A stretch of DNA of 64,000 nucleotides, taken from Mytilisepta virgata. Its lineage: Eukaryota > Mollusca > Bivalvia > Mytilida > Mytilidae. The notes beneath the pieces were generated by a model. The model saw nothing but the letters and a program-made list of their open reading frames with translations. It did no database searches and had not been told where the DNA came from. The stretch is taken from assembly GCA_028015205.1 (NCBI GenBank), contig CM051516.1, positions 27,642,593 through 27,706,592 of the forward strand. Reading direction: 5' to 3'. A program made the position numbers and the translations under genes. This document shows positions 24,201-36,200 of this stretch, piece after piece (the first letter of the stretch is position 1; each line of letters opens with the position of its first letter).

Positions 24201-27200
24201 ATTGCACAATACTGTGTAATTGAAAATTTCTTGAAATATTTGACACATAATAGGTTTCTAAAACAGAATAACTGAAATAAAGAACTTAGAATTGGTCATA
24301 TGATTTGAATTTATATTCAATTTTTAAATTCTTGTGCGATACAATATGCTGTGGAGAATTGGCCCCACCACCCAAAAAAAATAATTTACCCCTTTTTTAG
24401 CTTTAATTTTGGACCCCGATTTGGACCAACTTGAAAACTGGGCCCATAATAAAAAAACTAAGTACATGTTTAGATTCAGCATATCAAAGAACCCCAAGAA
24501 TTCAATTTTTGTTAAAATCAAACTAAGTTTAATTTTGGACCCTTTGGACCTTAATGTAGACCAATTTGAAAACGGGACCAAAAATTAAGAATCTAAATGC
24601 ACGGTTAGATTCGGCATATCAAAGAACCCCAATAGTTCAATTTTCGATGAAATCAAACAAAGTTTAATTTTGGACCCCGATTTGGACCAACTTGAAAACT
24701 GGGCCCATAATAAAAAAAACTAAGTACATGTTTAGATTCAGCATATCAAAGAACCCCAAGAATTCAATTTTTGTTAAAATCAAACTAAGTTTAATTTTGG
24801 ACCCTTTGGACCTTAATGTAGACCAATTTGAAAACGGGACCAAAAATTAAGAATCTAAATGCACGGTTAGATTCGGCATATCAAAGAACCCCAATAGTTC
24901 AATTTTCGATGAAATCAAACAAAGTTTAATTTTGGACCCTTTTGGCCCCTAATTCCTAAACTGTTGGGACCAAAACTCCAAAAATCAATCCCAACCTTCC
25001 TTTTGTGGTCATAAACCTTGTGTTTAAATTTCATAGATTTCTATTTACTTATACTAAAGTTATTGTGCAAAAACCAAGACAAATGCTTATTTGGGCCTTT
25101 TTTAGCCCCTAATTCCTAAACTGTTGGGACCAAAACTCCCAAAAACAATCCCAACCTTCCTTTTGTGGTCATAAACCTTGTGTTAAAATTTCATAGATTT
25201 CTATTTACTTATACTAGAGTTATTGTGCGAAAACCAAGAAAAATGCTTATTGGGCCCTTTTTTGGCCCCTGATTCTTAAACTGTTGGGACCAAAACTCCC
25301 AAAATCAATCCCAACCTTCCTTTTGTGGTCATAAACCTTGTGTTTAAATTTCATAGATTTCTATTAACTTATAGTAAAGTTATAGTGCGAAAACCAAATG
25401 TCTACAGACTCCGACGGACTCCGACGACGACGACGCCAACGTCATACCAATATACGACCGCAAAAATTTTGCGGTCGTATAAAAACAACACATGCACCCC
25501 TATATTCTATTTTTAGCTACGACAGCCATGTTTTACGTCAGACCAAAATAAATTGAGGATCGTTTGTAGAGGACATGTCATAGATCATTCCTATTAAGTT
25601 TCAAACCAATCGGAACAGCGGTTTCAGAGGAGAAGATTTTTGAATGAAAAAATTTTGAAAATTTGAGAAAAAAGGGCAACAACTCCTAAATGGGTTTTGG
25701 GATTTCCTTTAAAATTTCAGAGTAGGTGGATCTCAACATGGCAAACATTTTTCAAATTTACATTTCACTTCTATCTCAAACAGTTTTAGAGATAAATGAC
25801 AAAAAATGTTAAAATTTTGAAAATTTGACAAAAAAAGGGCAATAACTCCTAAATGGGTTTTGGAATTTCCTCCAAAATTTCAGGGTAGGTAGATCTTGTC
25901 ATGCTGATCAATTTTACCCCATGTCAGATTTTCGATATCTGTAACGGTTTTTGAGTTATTAGCAAAAAACAGTAATTTACGCCTATGTTCTATTTTTAGC
26001 AACAGCGGCCATGTTTTTCATCGGATCAATATAAAATGAGGATCGTTTGTGGAGGACATGTCATATATCATTCCTATGAAGCCTCGATCCAATCCGCCCA
26101 GCCGTTTCAGAGGAGAAGATTTTTGAAAATCAGCCAATCAGAAACAAGAATTGCCTCTGGTGGCCATGTTTCTTGACCAATCAGAACTAAATGAGGAAAC
26201 TTTGTTGAGGACCTTCCATACACCACTCATGCAAAGTTTGGTTGGAATTGGCCAAATGGTTTCTGAGGAGAAGATGTTTGAATGAAAAGTTTACGACGGA
26301 CGGACGGACGGACGACGGACGACGGACGAAAAGTGATGGCAAAAGCTCACATGGCCTTTTAGGCCAGGTGAGCTAAAAACTAAGTACATGTTTAGATTCA
26401 GCATATCAAAGAACCCCAAGAATTCAATTTTTGTTAAAATCAAACTAAGTTTAATTTTGGACCCTTTGGACCTTAATGTAGACCAATTTGAAAATGGGAC
26501 CAAAAATTAAGAATCTAAATGCACAGTTAGATTCGGCATATCAAAGAACCCCAATAGTTCAATTTTGGATGAAATCAAACAAAGTTTAATTTTGGACCCC
26601 GATTTGGACCAACTTGAAAACTGGGCCCATAATAAAAAAAAATAAGTACATGTTTAGATTCAGCATATCAAAGAACCCAAAGAATTCAATTTTTGTTAAA
26701 ATCAAACTAAGTTTAATTTTCGACCCTTTGGACCTTAATGTAGACCAATTTGAAAACGGGACCAAAAATTAAGAATCTAAAAGCACGGTTAGATTCGGCA
26801 TATCAAAGAACCCCAATAGTTCAATTTTCGATGAAATCAAACAAAGTATAATTTTGGACCCTTTTGGCCCCTAATTCCTAAACTGTTGGGACCAAAACTC
26901 CAAAAATCAATCCCAACCTTCCTTTTGTGGTCATAAACCTTGTGTTTAAATTTCATAGATTTCTATTTACTTATACTAAATTTATTGTGCAAAAACCAAG
27001 AAAAATGCTTATTTGGGCCCTTTTTTAGCCCCTAATTCCTAAACTGTTGGGACCAAAACTCCCAAAAACAATCCCAACCTTCCTTTTGTGGTCATAAACC
27101 TTGTGTTAAAATTTCATAGATTTCTATTTACTTATACTAGAGTTATTGTGCGAAAACCAAGAAAAATGCTTATTGGGCCCTTTTTTGGCCCCTGATTCTT

Positions 27201-30200
27201 AAACTGTTGGGACCAAAACTCCCAAAATCAATCCCAACCTTCCTTTTGTGGTCATAAACCTTGTGTTTAAATTTCATAGATTTCTATTAACTTATACTAA
27301 AGTTATAGTGCGAAAACCAAATGTCTTCGGACGACGACGCCGCCAACGTCATACCAATATACGACCGCAAAAATTTTGCGGCCGTATAAAAATGGCGGGA
27401 AAATGGCAGCCATTTTAAAAATGGCCGTCCAAAACAAACTTTCATCATCACCATTCAACTCGGGATACTGTGGATTCATTTATTTTCGTGGATACCAATT
27501 TTTGTGGATAGAGAAACTAGAGGCTCTCAAGAGCCTGTGTCGCTCACCTGTATCTAATGTGATTTTGGAAATTATGTAAAATTATATAATGATTGAGACC
27601 AAGATTGGTTTAATTTGACACAGTATTTAAAATTAAAAACAGGTCATCTTAGTGTAGTCTTACAATAGCTATTGAAGACATCTTATCATTATTATTTTTG
27701 AATATGTGGTCAAGTTGTGACCATTCAGAATTTTTTTTACAATTTTCTGATAGACTTCTAAACATCTTGGATGATGGATCGGCTACAAAGTAACAACACT
27801 TGGTCAGCACCTCATAAGGAACATTCATGCTATGTTTTGTTACATTCCATTCAGTGGTTCTCTAAAAGAAGTCATTTGTATACATTTCCCGTAGGGTCCA
27901 ATGTTAAACTTAGCCCCCCGCTGGCGGCCATCTTGGATGATGGATCGGCTACAAAGTAACAATGCTTGGTCAGCACCTCATAAGGAACATTCATGCCAGA
28001 TTTAGTTTCATTCCATTCAGTGGTTCTCTAAAAGAAGTCATTTGTATGCATTTCCCATAGGGTCCTATGTTAATCTAAGTTCCCCGCTGGCGGCCATCTT
28101 GAATGATGGATCAGCTACAAAGTAACAACACTTGGTCAGCACTTCATAAGGAATATTCATGCCATGTTTGGTTTCATTCCATTAGGTGGGTCACTAAAAG
28201 AAGTCATTTGTATGCATTTCCCATAGGGTTCTATGTTAAACTAAGTCCCCCGCTGGCGGCCATCTTGGATTATGGATCGGCTACAAAGTAACAACACTTG
28301 GTCAGCACCTCATAAGGAACATTCATGCCATGTTTGGTTTCATTCCATTCAATGGTTCTCTAAAAGAAGTCATTTATATGCATTTCCCATAGGGTCCTAT
28401 GTTAAACTAAGTCCCCCTCTGGCGCCCATCTTGGATGATGGATCGGCTACAAAGTAACAACACTTGGTCAGCACCTCATAAGGAACATTCATGCAAGATT
28501 TAGTTTCATTCCATTCAGTGGTTCTCTAAAAGAAGTCATTTGTATGCATTTCCCATAGGGTCCTATGTTAAACTAAGTTCCCCGCTGGCGGCCATCTTGG
28601 ATGATGGATCAGCTACAAAGTAACAACACTTGGTCAGCACTTCATAAGGAATATTCATGCCATGTTTGGTTTCATTCCATTAAGTGGGGCACTAAAAGAA
28701 GTCATTTGTATGCATTTCCCATAGGGTCCTATGTTAAACTAAGTCCCCTGCTGGTGACCATCTTGGATTATGGATCGGCTACAAAGTAACAACACTTGGT
28801 CAGCACCTCATAAGGAACATTCATGCCATGTTTGGTTTCATTCCATTCAACGGTTCTCTAAAAGAAGTCATTTGTATGCATTTCCCATAGGGTCCAATGT
28901 TAAACTAAGTTCCCCGCTGGCGGCCATCTTGGATGATGGATCGGCTACAAAGTAACAACACTTGGTCAGCACCTCATAAGGAACATTCATGCCAGATTTA
29001 GTTTCATTCCATTCAGTGGTTCTCTAAAAGAAGTCATTTGTATGCATTTCCCATAGGGTCCTATGTTAAACTAAGTTCCCCGCTGGCGGCCATCTTGGAT
29101 GATGGATCGGCTACAAAGTAACAACACTTGGTCAGCACCTCATAAGGAACATTCATGCCAGATTTAGTTTCATTCCATTCAGTGGTTCTCTTAAAGAAGT
29201 CATTTGTATGCATTTCCCATAGGGTCCAATGTTAAACTAAGTTCCCCGCTGGCGGCCATCTTGGATGATGGATCGGCTACAAAGTAACAACACTTGGTCA
29301 GCACCTCATAAGGAACATTCATGCCAGATTTAGTTTCATTCCATTCAGTGGTTCTCTAAAAGAAGTCATTTGTATGCATTTCCCATAGGGTCATATGTTA
29401 AACTAAGTTCCCCGCTGGCGGCCATCTTGGATGATGGATCGGCTACAAAGTAACAACACTTGGTCAGCACCTCATAAGGAACATTCATGCCATGTTTGGT
29501 TTCATTCCATTCAGTGGTTCTCTAGAAGAAGTTCAAAATGTAAAATGTTAACGACGACGCCGGACGACGCCGGACGCCAAGTGATGAGAAAAGCTCATTT
29601 GACCCTTTGGGTCAGGTGAGCTAAAAATGATGTCTTATTGACTACGAAAATTAACTATGAACAGGTGAATCGCTAATTTCAAAATCGAATACAAAACAAC
29701 TTGTTGTTTCCACGATAATTTAAAATTTCAGGAATCGAAATCATATAAATTTGTTATTTGTTCAACAAATTTAGAAGTCACTAGTGCTATCTAATAAATT
29801 GTCATAAATTACAACATTGGTTTTATTTTTATTACAGATAAAAGTGTCAATCATTTATCTTCATACGTTTCAGAGTTGATTAAGCAATTCTATTTACCTT
29901 GATCTGATACCAGTATAGTTGTGAATAAAAACTACATAAATTATCCCAGGAACCAGTCAACCCCACACGATGCAAACAAAAATGGCAGTCAGAAAATTAT
30001 GAATCGTGGGAATACACTTTCATTGTCTTTACTATTGTTACTGTTGTTATTACAGGTAGGAATTTTCATTTCGATTGTTGGTATCGGTCTCTATTTATCC
30101 AGTAAGAGAGTAAAACGTCTGCAATGGCAGCAACCAGTCGTATGTAGGAAGTTGGTTGTACAGTTGAAATGACGACAAAAAGTCGCCAGAAAAAATGTCT

Positions 30201-33200
30201 CCTAAGCCTGTTGTACTGCATAATACGCACCCCTTTCTCAGATTTTTTTCTAGAGGTAAAAAAGTGCTTATAATCTATAACCTAATACAGTACATGTGAA
30301 AGTTATGGGAATGTTACATAAAATTAGTAAAACATTTTGATTTAGTAACATTTTAAACTATTTTCAAAACAGCAAGAGGCTGTCTGCTTGATCTTATTTA
30401 AATAGATAAAATGTTTCTCCAAAAATAAATACCTTCTGACTTGCCAGAGGATCCTCAATCTTCAGCGTTGTCACCATGAAGTCATTCAGTGAACTATCTT
30501 GATTTGCACCAACAGACTTTAAGAAATTGATAGCAATATCTAACTTGTCTATGCTGTCACATAATTCTGGGAATGTCTTTGGCTGTAGCTCCTTTATAAT
30601 TTGACTTAGGACGACAGAACCAATTCTCTCCTGTCGTATCTTATATCTGAGTGTGTTAAATACAACGGCATTTGTAGTTTCTGATCTGTAAACCATTGTA
30701 CTGATCTGGAAAAAAGAAGAAATCTTGAGAAGAGTTAGTAATTATTTTTCTGGAAATATTTCCTATTGCTTATTAACCAAAATATTCTCAGTAAATAAAC
30801 ACATGATAGATCTTCCTTCTCTTGTACAATTTTATATTCAAACTAGAAGTTTGCTCACAAATGTATATCCCTTGGCTACAATAATATAAAGAAATGTACA
30901 GTCCATGTTTTTATATTGGAAAACCACAAAAATTATTTTGATCAAAAATAAAATAGGTGGTGCACAATGGCAATGTACACTGAAGATTCCCTAAAGTTTC
31001 ACAGAAATCCATTCCTTAGTATAGTAGTTGCAGTAAATAGGTGCAAACAGACAAATTGAAGAATGGATGAGGAATACCCAATCCTTACATGTATATATCC
31101 CCAACTTTTCTAAGTGGGGGATATAATAAAATTTTCATTCAAAGTTGTACCATTCAAAGATTTTCTTGTCAAATTAACTTTCTGTGTAAAAAAAAAAGAT
31201 TTTTCCAAAGGACACAAGGATGTGGAAATTCTTGTATTTCTTGGAAGTGTCCGAAAAAAATTTCAAATATCTTTTGTTGGGTTTTGTTGAGTTAAAGAAA
31301 AAAAATTTCCAAGAAACAATTAACAGATGAAACTAGAGGCCCCCAAGAGCCTGTATCACTTGGGTTGGGTCATCGGATAAAATTATGAAAGAGGACCACA
31401 TAAGGACCATTGCTGCTAAGTATTGTTAAAATTGGCCCAGTCGTTTCAGACAAGAAGATCTTTAAGTAAATTTCCCATAGGATCCTTTGTTAAACTATGT
31501 TCAGTTCTGGTGGACATCTTGCATGGTGATCAAGGTCATTAGATATAATTCTGAAAGAGGACCATCTAAAGACCATTGCTGCCAACTTTAGTTCCAATTG
31601 GTCCAGTGGTTTCTGACATGAAGATCTTTGAGTAAATTTCCTATCAAGTCTTACGTTAAACTATGTTTGGCTCCGACAGCCATCTTGGAGCAGGTGGGGT
31701 CATTGGACAACTTCTGAAAGAAGACCACCTAAAGACCATTGCTGCCAAGTTTTGTTCCAAACGGCCCAGCGTTTTAAGACAAGAATATCTTAAAGTAAAT
31801 TTCCCATAGGGTCCTATGTTAAACAATGTTCGGCTTCTAAGGCCATCTTGGATAGAGGGTGGGGTCATCGGATATAATTCTGAAAGAAGACCACCTAAGG
31901 ACCATTGCTGCCAAGTTTTGTTCTGATTTGCCCAATGGTTTCAGAGGAGAAGATCTTTAAAGGATAGTTTACGAGGATGCCCCACGCCAAGTGATGGCAA
32001 TAGTTCACATGGCCCTTTGAGCCAGGTGGGCATAATAGGATTTTCGCATGTATTATACAAAAATATCAGTAGTTTTCTCTACATTTTCTTGTTTATTTTT
32101 GTTTTTTTGAGAAAGAACATTGTTTTTAATCTGATCCATGGTATTTGAATTTTCGTGGCTTTGGCTCATTGTTCATGTTATGTACAGAAACACTAAAATG
32201 TTTTAATCTATGATAATATATGTTCTGATGAGATGTTGTCTCAATATCTTTCCATATTCTTTTATACTTGCCTCTTTCAGCAGAATAATTGACTTGGTAA
32301 ACAGGAATCTATCCATCAGTTGCCTCTCTAAGTTGGTAAAGTTGTATTCCACCTTGGTTCCCTGTCCTACTTCAAATGAGTAGTTACAGTTGGCAAGCAC
32401 CATGGGTAATAAATCTCTATCTGGATGGTAACTTATCAGATGGGCAGATGATATATCCTTTACTTGGACTTTAGGTAAACTGTCTTCTCTGAAATATTCA
32501 GCATTAAGTTATCTAACATTTTGGGACTAAAAGATACACAAAGTTGTCTTCCCTTCCCAAACCCTTGCTATGATATTGTGACATATATAAATGGATGTAG
32601 ATAAAAACAAGTAAAAAGAGGGACTTTGTCAAATTTTTGACAATTTACTTTTCCTTACCAACATGTTATCAACTGGCTATTCCCGTATTAGTCTATCTGT
32701 ACTACTAAAATTAAGTGCTCAATTTCTTTGGGCCATCATCACATAACTGCAATAGACACAATTCAAATCAGGATTTGATTGACTGAGGATGAATGTGTTG
32801 TCTGAAAATTTCCCATGTTTAGGTCTATATATTTCTTAGAATACTGGAATTATCAATGAATCAATCCAACATGTTTCCATGTTTCATCATACTTCTGGTC
32901 TAAATTGTTCAGCTCTACAGTGACCAGAGGTAACCCCAAAAAAAAAGCCCCAAATATGCACAGTAATTAAACCACAGATGATACTATTAGTAAACTACTT
33001 TCATTTCTAAATATTGAAATATTGGGTGATATTGAAATGTTTGATATAAGCAATGATAATGTAAAACAATGACATACAGATTGTGCACCAAGTATTTTTA
33101 CACAAAATAATAATGTAACAATTAATTAAGAAAACTTTATTTTACTCTTGGATAAAACATAGAATCATGTTTTAGTGAGCTTTAAAACAAACACACATGA

Positions 33201-36200
33201 TATAGATTCACCAAGCACATTAAAAGAGGATTTCTTTTTTTACCCATAAATGATTACTGTTACCGGTATATGGAGTAGACATGTCATGGTAACAACTAAG
33301 TAGGGCAAATCTGCATTGCTTTATAAGAAACAAATATCTCTCCCTCTGGGTTGGTGCACTGTCCAAGGGGTAAAAAAATTATTGCATCTTCTGATACCCT
33401 TGCTTGCTTAGTATAAATTCTAGCTAAGATAGGTGGATTTGCAAAGAGAATTCCCACTTCTAACAAACAACTCCATTTGTATCATCAGGATTACAACAAC
33501 AGTATCACACAAGTTAATTACGCTGTAGGATAGTGCTAAATTAACAATCATTATAAAATTATTCATTAGACAAACATATTCATTCATTTTTAATAACAGA
33601 CTATGAGACACCTCTGAAATGATCAAACTGGATGTCCTTTCTAAACCTCAGATGTCAGAATCTAATAAAATGACAGAAGAAATCCAAGACCAGGTGAACA
33701 TCTAACAATCCATTTGTTTCAATAAACTGAAGTTTTTTTTTCAACTGCTCAAAATTATCAATTTTAACAAGATATCTTTTCATATTTTTTTTTATCTTAC
33801 TTAATTTTGCTTTGTTGACAGTATTTCTGTAGGAATAAATTCTGCTTCTCCAACAGGAAAAACAACAAGGCATAAGAACATAATCCCATGTCACTGTGAG
33901 TTGGTAGTATGTATGATACTGCAGTTTTGTCATCAATTCTTTTGCGACACTTTTCTTTACTCAGATACATAAAAGTGCCATCGACTGGGAAACCTTGAAA
34001 AAAAAAGAGTAAAACAGATTTAGTATAACATCATACATAAATGTATTATTTTTATACATATGACTTCTATTTTTTACATACATGCAGTGAAAACAATGAC
34101 ATGAATGATGAATGATATATAAACTCAGACATTTGTGTAAAAAATCTGTGAGGTCTTGTCTCGAAAAGAGAACGAAAGACTCTTTATTGATTAATATAAA
34201 TTGAATGATCTTGTATTATCAATGCCAAAAAGTTTTGGCTACTTTTGAAATATGAATAAGTGCAAGTAATATTAGCTTCTAAACACTTTGTGTCACATAA
34301 CCAATTTTGAATAAAGAAATGGAGCATACACAAGCTTATTCCCTTTACTATCACTAAAAACTGGGTCATAAAACTGGCTAAAACAAATTCATGCCCAGAT
34401 AAAATGTAGGTCAAGTTAATTTATGTATGGAAATTCATGGTGTCCAAGAGTTTAGCAAAATATTGTACTTATTTGATTTGTAATTGCCTTGATCTTTGCA
34501 CTGACTAAATATAATGACCCTATGACTTGCTGTAGCTTAAAAATTAGCCTTAATGCAAATCTTAACAAGAGCTCACCTGGATTTAACTTTTCACCTTGAG
34601 CAGGACTAAAAATTTAAGTGTTGCAGTCAATTTGGCTGATTTTTCTATAGGTTTCTATGTTAAACTAAGTTCAGCTATGGCAGTCATATTGGTTGACAGT
34701 CCAGGTCAATGGAAACATTTCTAAAAGAGAACCATCTAAGGACCATTACTGCTAAGTTTTATTCCAACTGGCTAAGTGGTTTCAGACAAGAATATTTTTG
34801 AGTGAATTTCGCATAGGGTCCTATGATAAAGTTCGGCTGTGGTGGCCATCTTGGTTGACAGTCCGGGTCATCGGACAAAAGTCTAGTTCTAATTGGCTTA
34901 GTGGTTTCAGACAAGAAGATTTTTGAGTGAATTTCAAATAGGGTCCTATGTTTAACTAAGTTCGGCTGTGGAGGACATCTTGGTTCACAGTCTACGAAAT
35001 TCGACAAATTTCTGAAAGAGGACCTCCTAAGGACCATTGCTGCCAAGTCTGGTTCCAATATGTCAAGTGGTTTGAGACATGATTTTTCAATGAATTTTCC
35101 AATAGGGCCATATGTTAAACTACGTTTGGCTGTGGCAGCCACCTTGAAATTCTGAAAGAGGACCATCTAAGGACCATTGCTACCAAGTCTAGTTCTAATA
35201 TTCAAGATAATAACCTAAAACTGCAAAATTTCCTTAAAATTAACATTTCAGGGGCAATAACCCAACAAAGGGTTCACTGATTCGTCAGAAAGTTTCATGA
35301 CAGGTAGATCTTCGCCTGATGAACATTTTTACCCCCATGTCAGTTTTGTTGTAAATGCTTTAGTTTTTGAAATATAAGACAAAAACTGCAGTTTTCCCAT
35401 ATGTTCTATTTTTAGCAATAGTGGCCATGTTTGATTATGGATCAAAACCTCGGATACAATTTATAAACTAGATACCCTAAGGAACATTCACTTAAAGTTT
35501 TGAAGTATTTGGCACAGTAGTTTCTGAGGAGAAGATCCTTGAAATAGTTTACGACGGATGCCAAGTGATGGCATAAGCTCACATGGCCCTTTGGGCCAGG
35601 TGAGCTAACAAAAAACGATGAATCAACACATTGACAAAATGCTATATACCTCTTGTATTACTCCATTGGAAAAAAGATAAAACAAAAGTAAAAGTAGTGT
35701 AGGAATGTACAATATATGCATGTAACATTATTACCCTTACAATATCCTTCCAATGATTTTGTACAATATATGCATGTAACATTATTACCCTTACCATATC
35801 CTTCCAATGATTTTCTAACACTCTCCCAGGCCTGCCTAAAATCCATCCAGTAAGAATTGATGTCATTTAATCTTGGATCTGCACAAATATTAAAAACAAA
35901 TGATTAATTAATCCAGTGAAAAATATCCATAACAACTATTTGCCTAATGACATTATTTTTTTTTCTAAGGAAAGATTTATTGTGTGAGTAATACATGATA
36001 CAAACATGGTATTTATCATCTACAAATAAAACATGGAGTGTCAATCATAAGAGATGAATAACTATTGGTTTAATGTTAGTGACAAAAAAACACTCTATTT
36101 AAACTTTTCCAAGAATTAATCTGAGGTCAACTTGATCATCAAAAGCCACAAATTGATACAAATAACAATGTCAGCAATTTTTCTGTTGTGTAAAAAAAGA

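Larger units (their letters stand above)
22373..26375 (+). mobile_element. Family E element, copy E2, inserted in A1 and split by A2
   Basis: It starts CAAGAGGCTCACCAGAGCCT and ends TTTTAGGCCAGGTGAGCTA. Subtracting A2 leaves about 1.6 kb, matching the uninterrupted sister copy E6 (1586 bp). A1 sequence resumes on both sides (CCCATAATAAAA before, ACTAAGTACATG after), as seen joined in A2. It carries an ACGG microsatellite at about 26296-26328. Confidence 0.9.
20978..27387 (+). mobile_element. Family A element, outer copy A1, split by E2
   Basis: It starts TAAAATGCTCCGCTGGGCGC and then TACGACCGCAG. The first part runs to about 22372 and the second from about 26376 to the hairpin TACGACCGCAAAAATTTTGC GGCCGTAT at 27361-27387. 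Interior blocks match A2: duplicated CAATACTGTGCAATTGAAAA segments, C-run/A-run junctions, 262-bp units with TTTGGACCCCGATTTGGACC, and roughly 160-bp units with CCTAAACTGTTGGGACC. No coding frame. Confidence 0.85.

Noticed and set aside
27765..29550. Regular direct repeats suggesting a CRISPR array
   Set aside because: Units are contiguous with no unique spacers, in a eukaryotic intron. It is a satellite-like tandem array.
27771..29619. A series of ~62-codon open frames reading QSNNTWSAPHKEHSC
   Set aside because: They are the same frame in successive 166-bp satellite units. The unit length is not a multiple of three and there is no splice context.
29921..30172. 83-codon + frame with a Leu-rich membrane-like segment
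   Set aside because: Hydrophobicity comes from a TTGTTACT-type low-complexity run. It lies antisense within an RNF213-like intron with no supporting exon structure.
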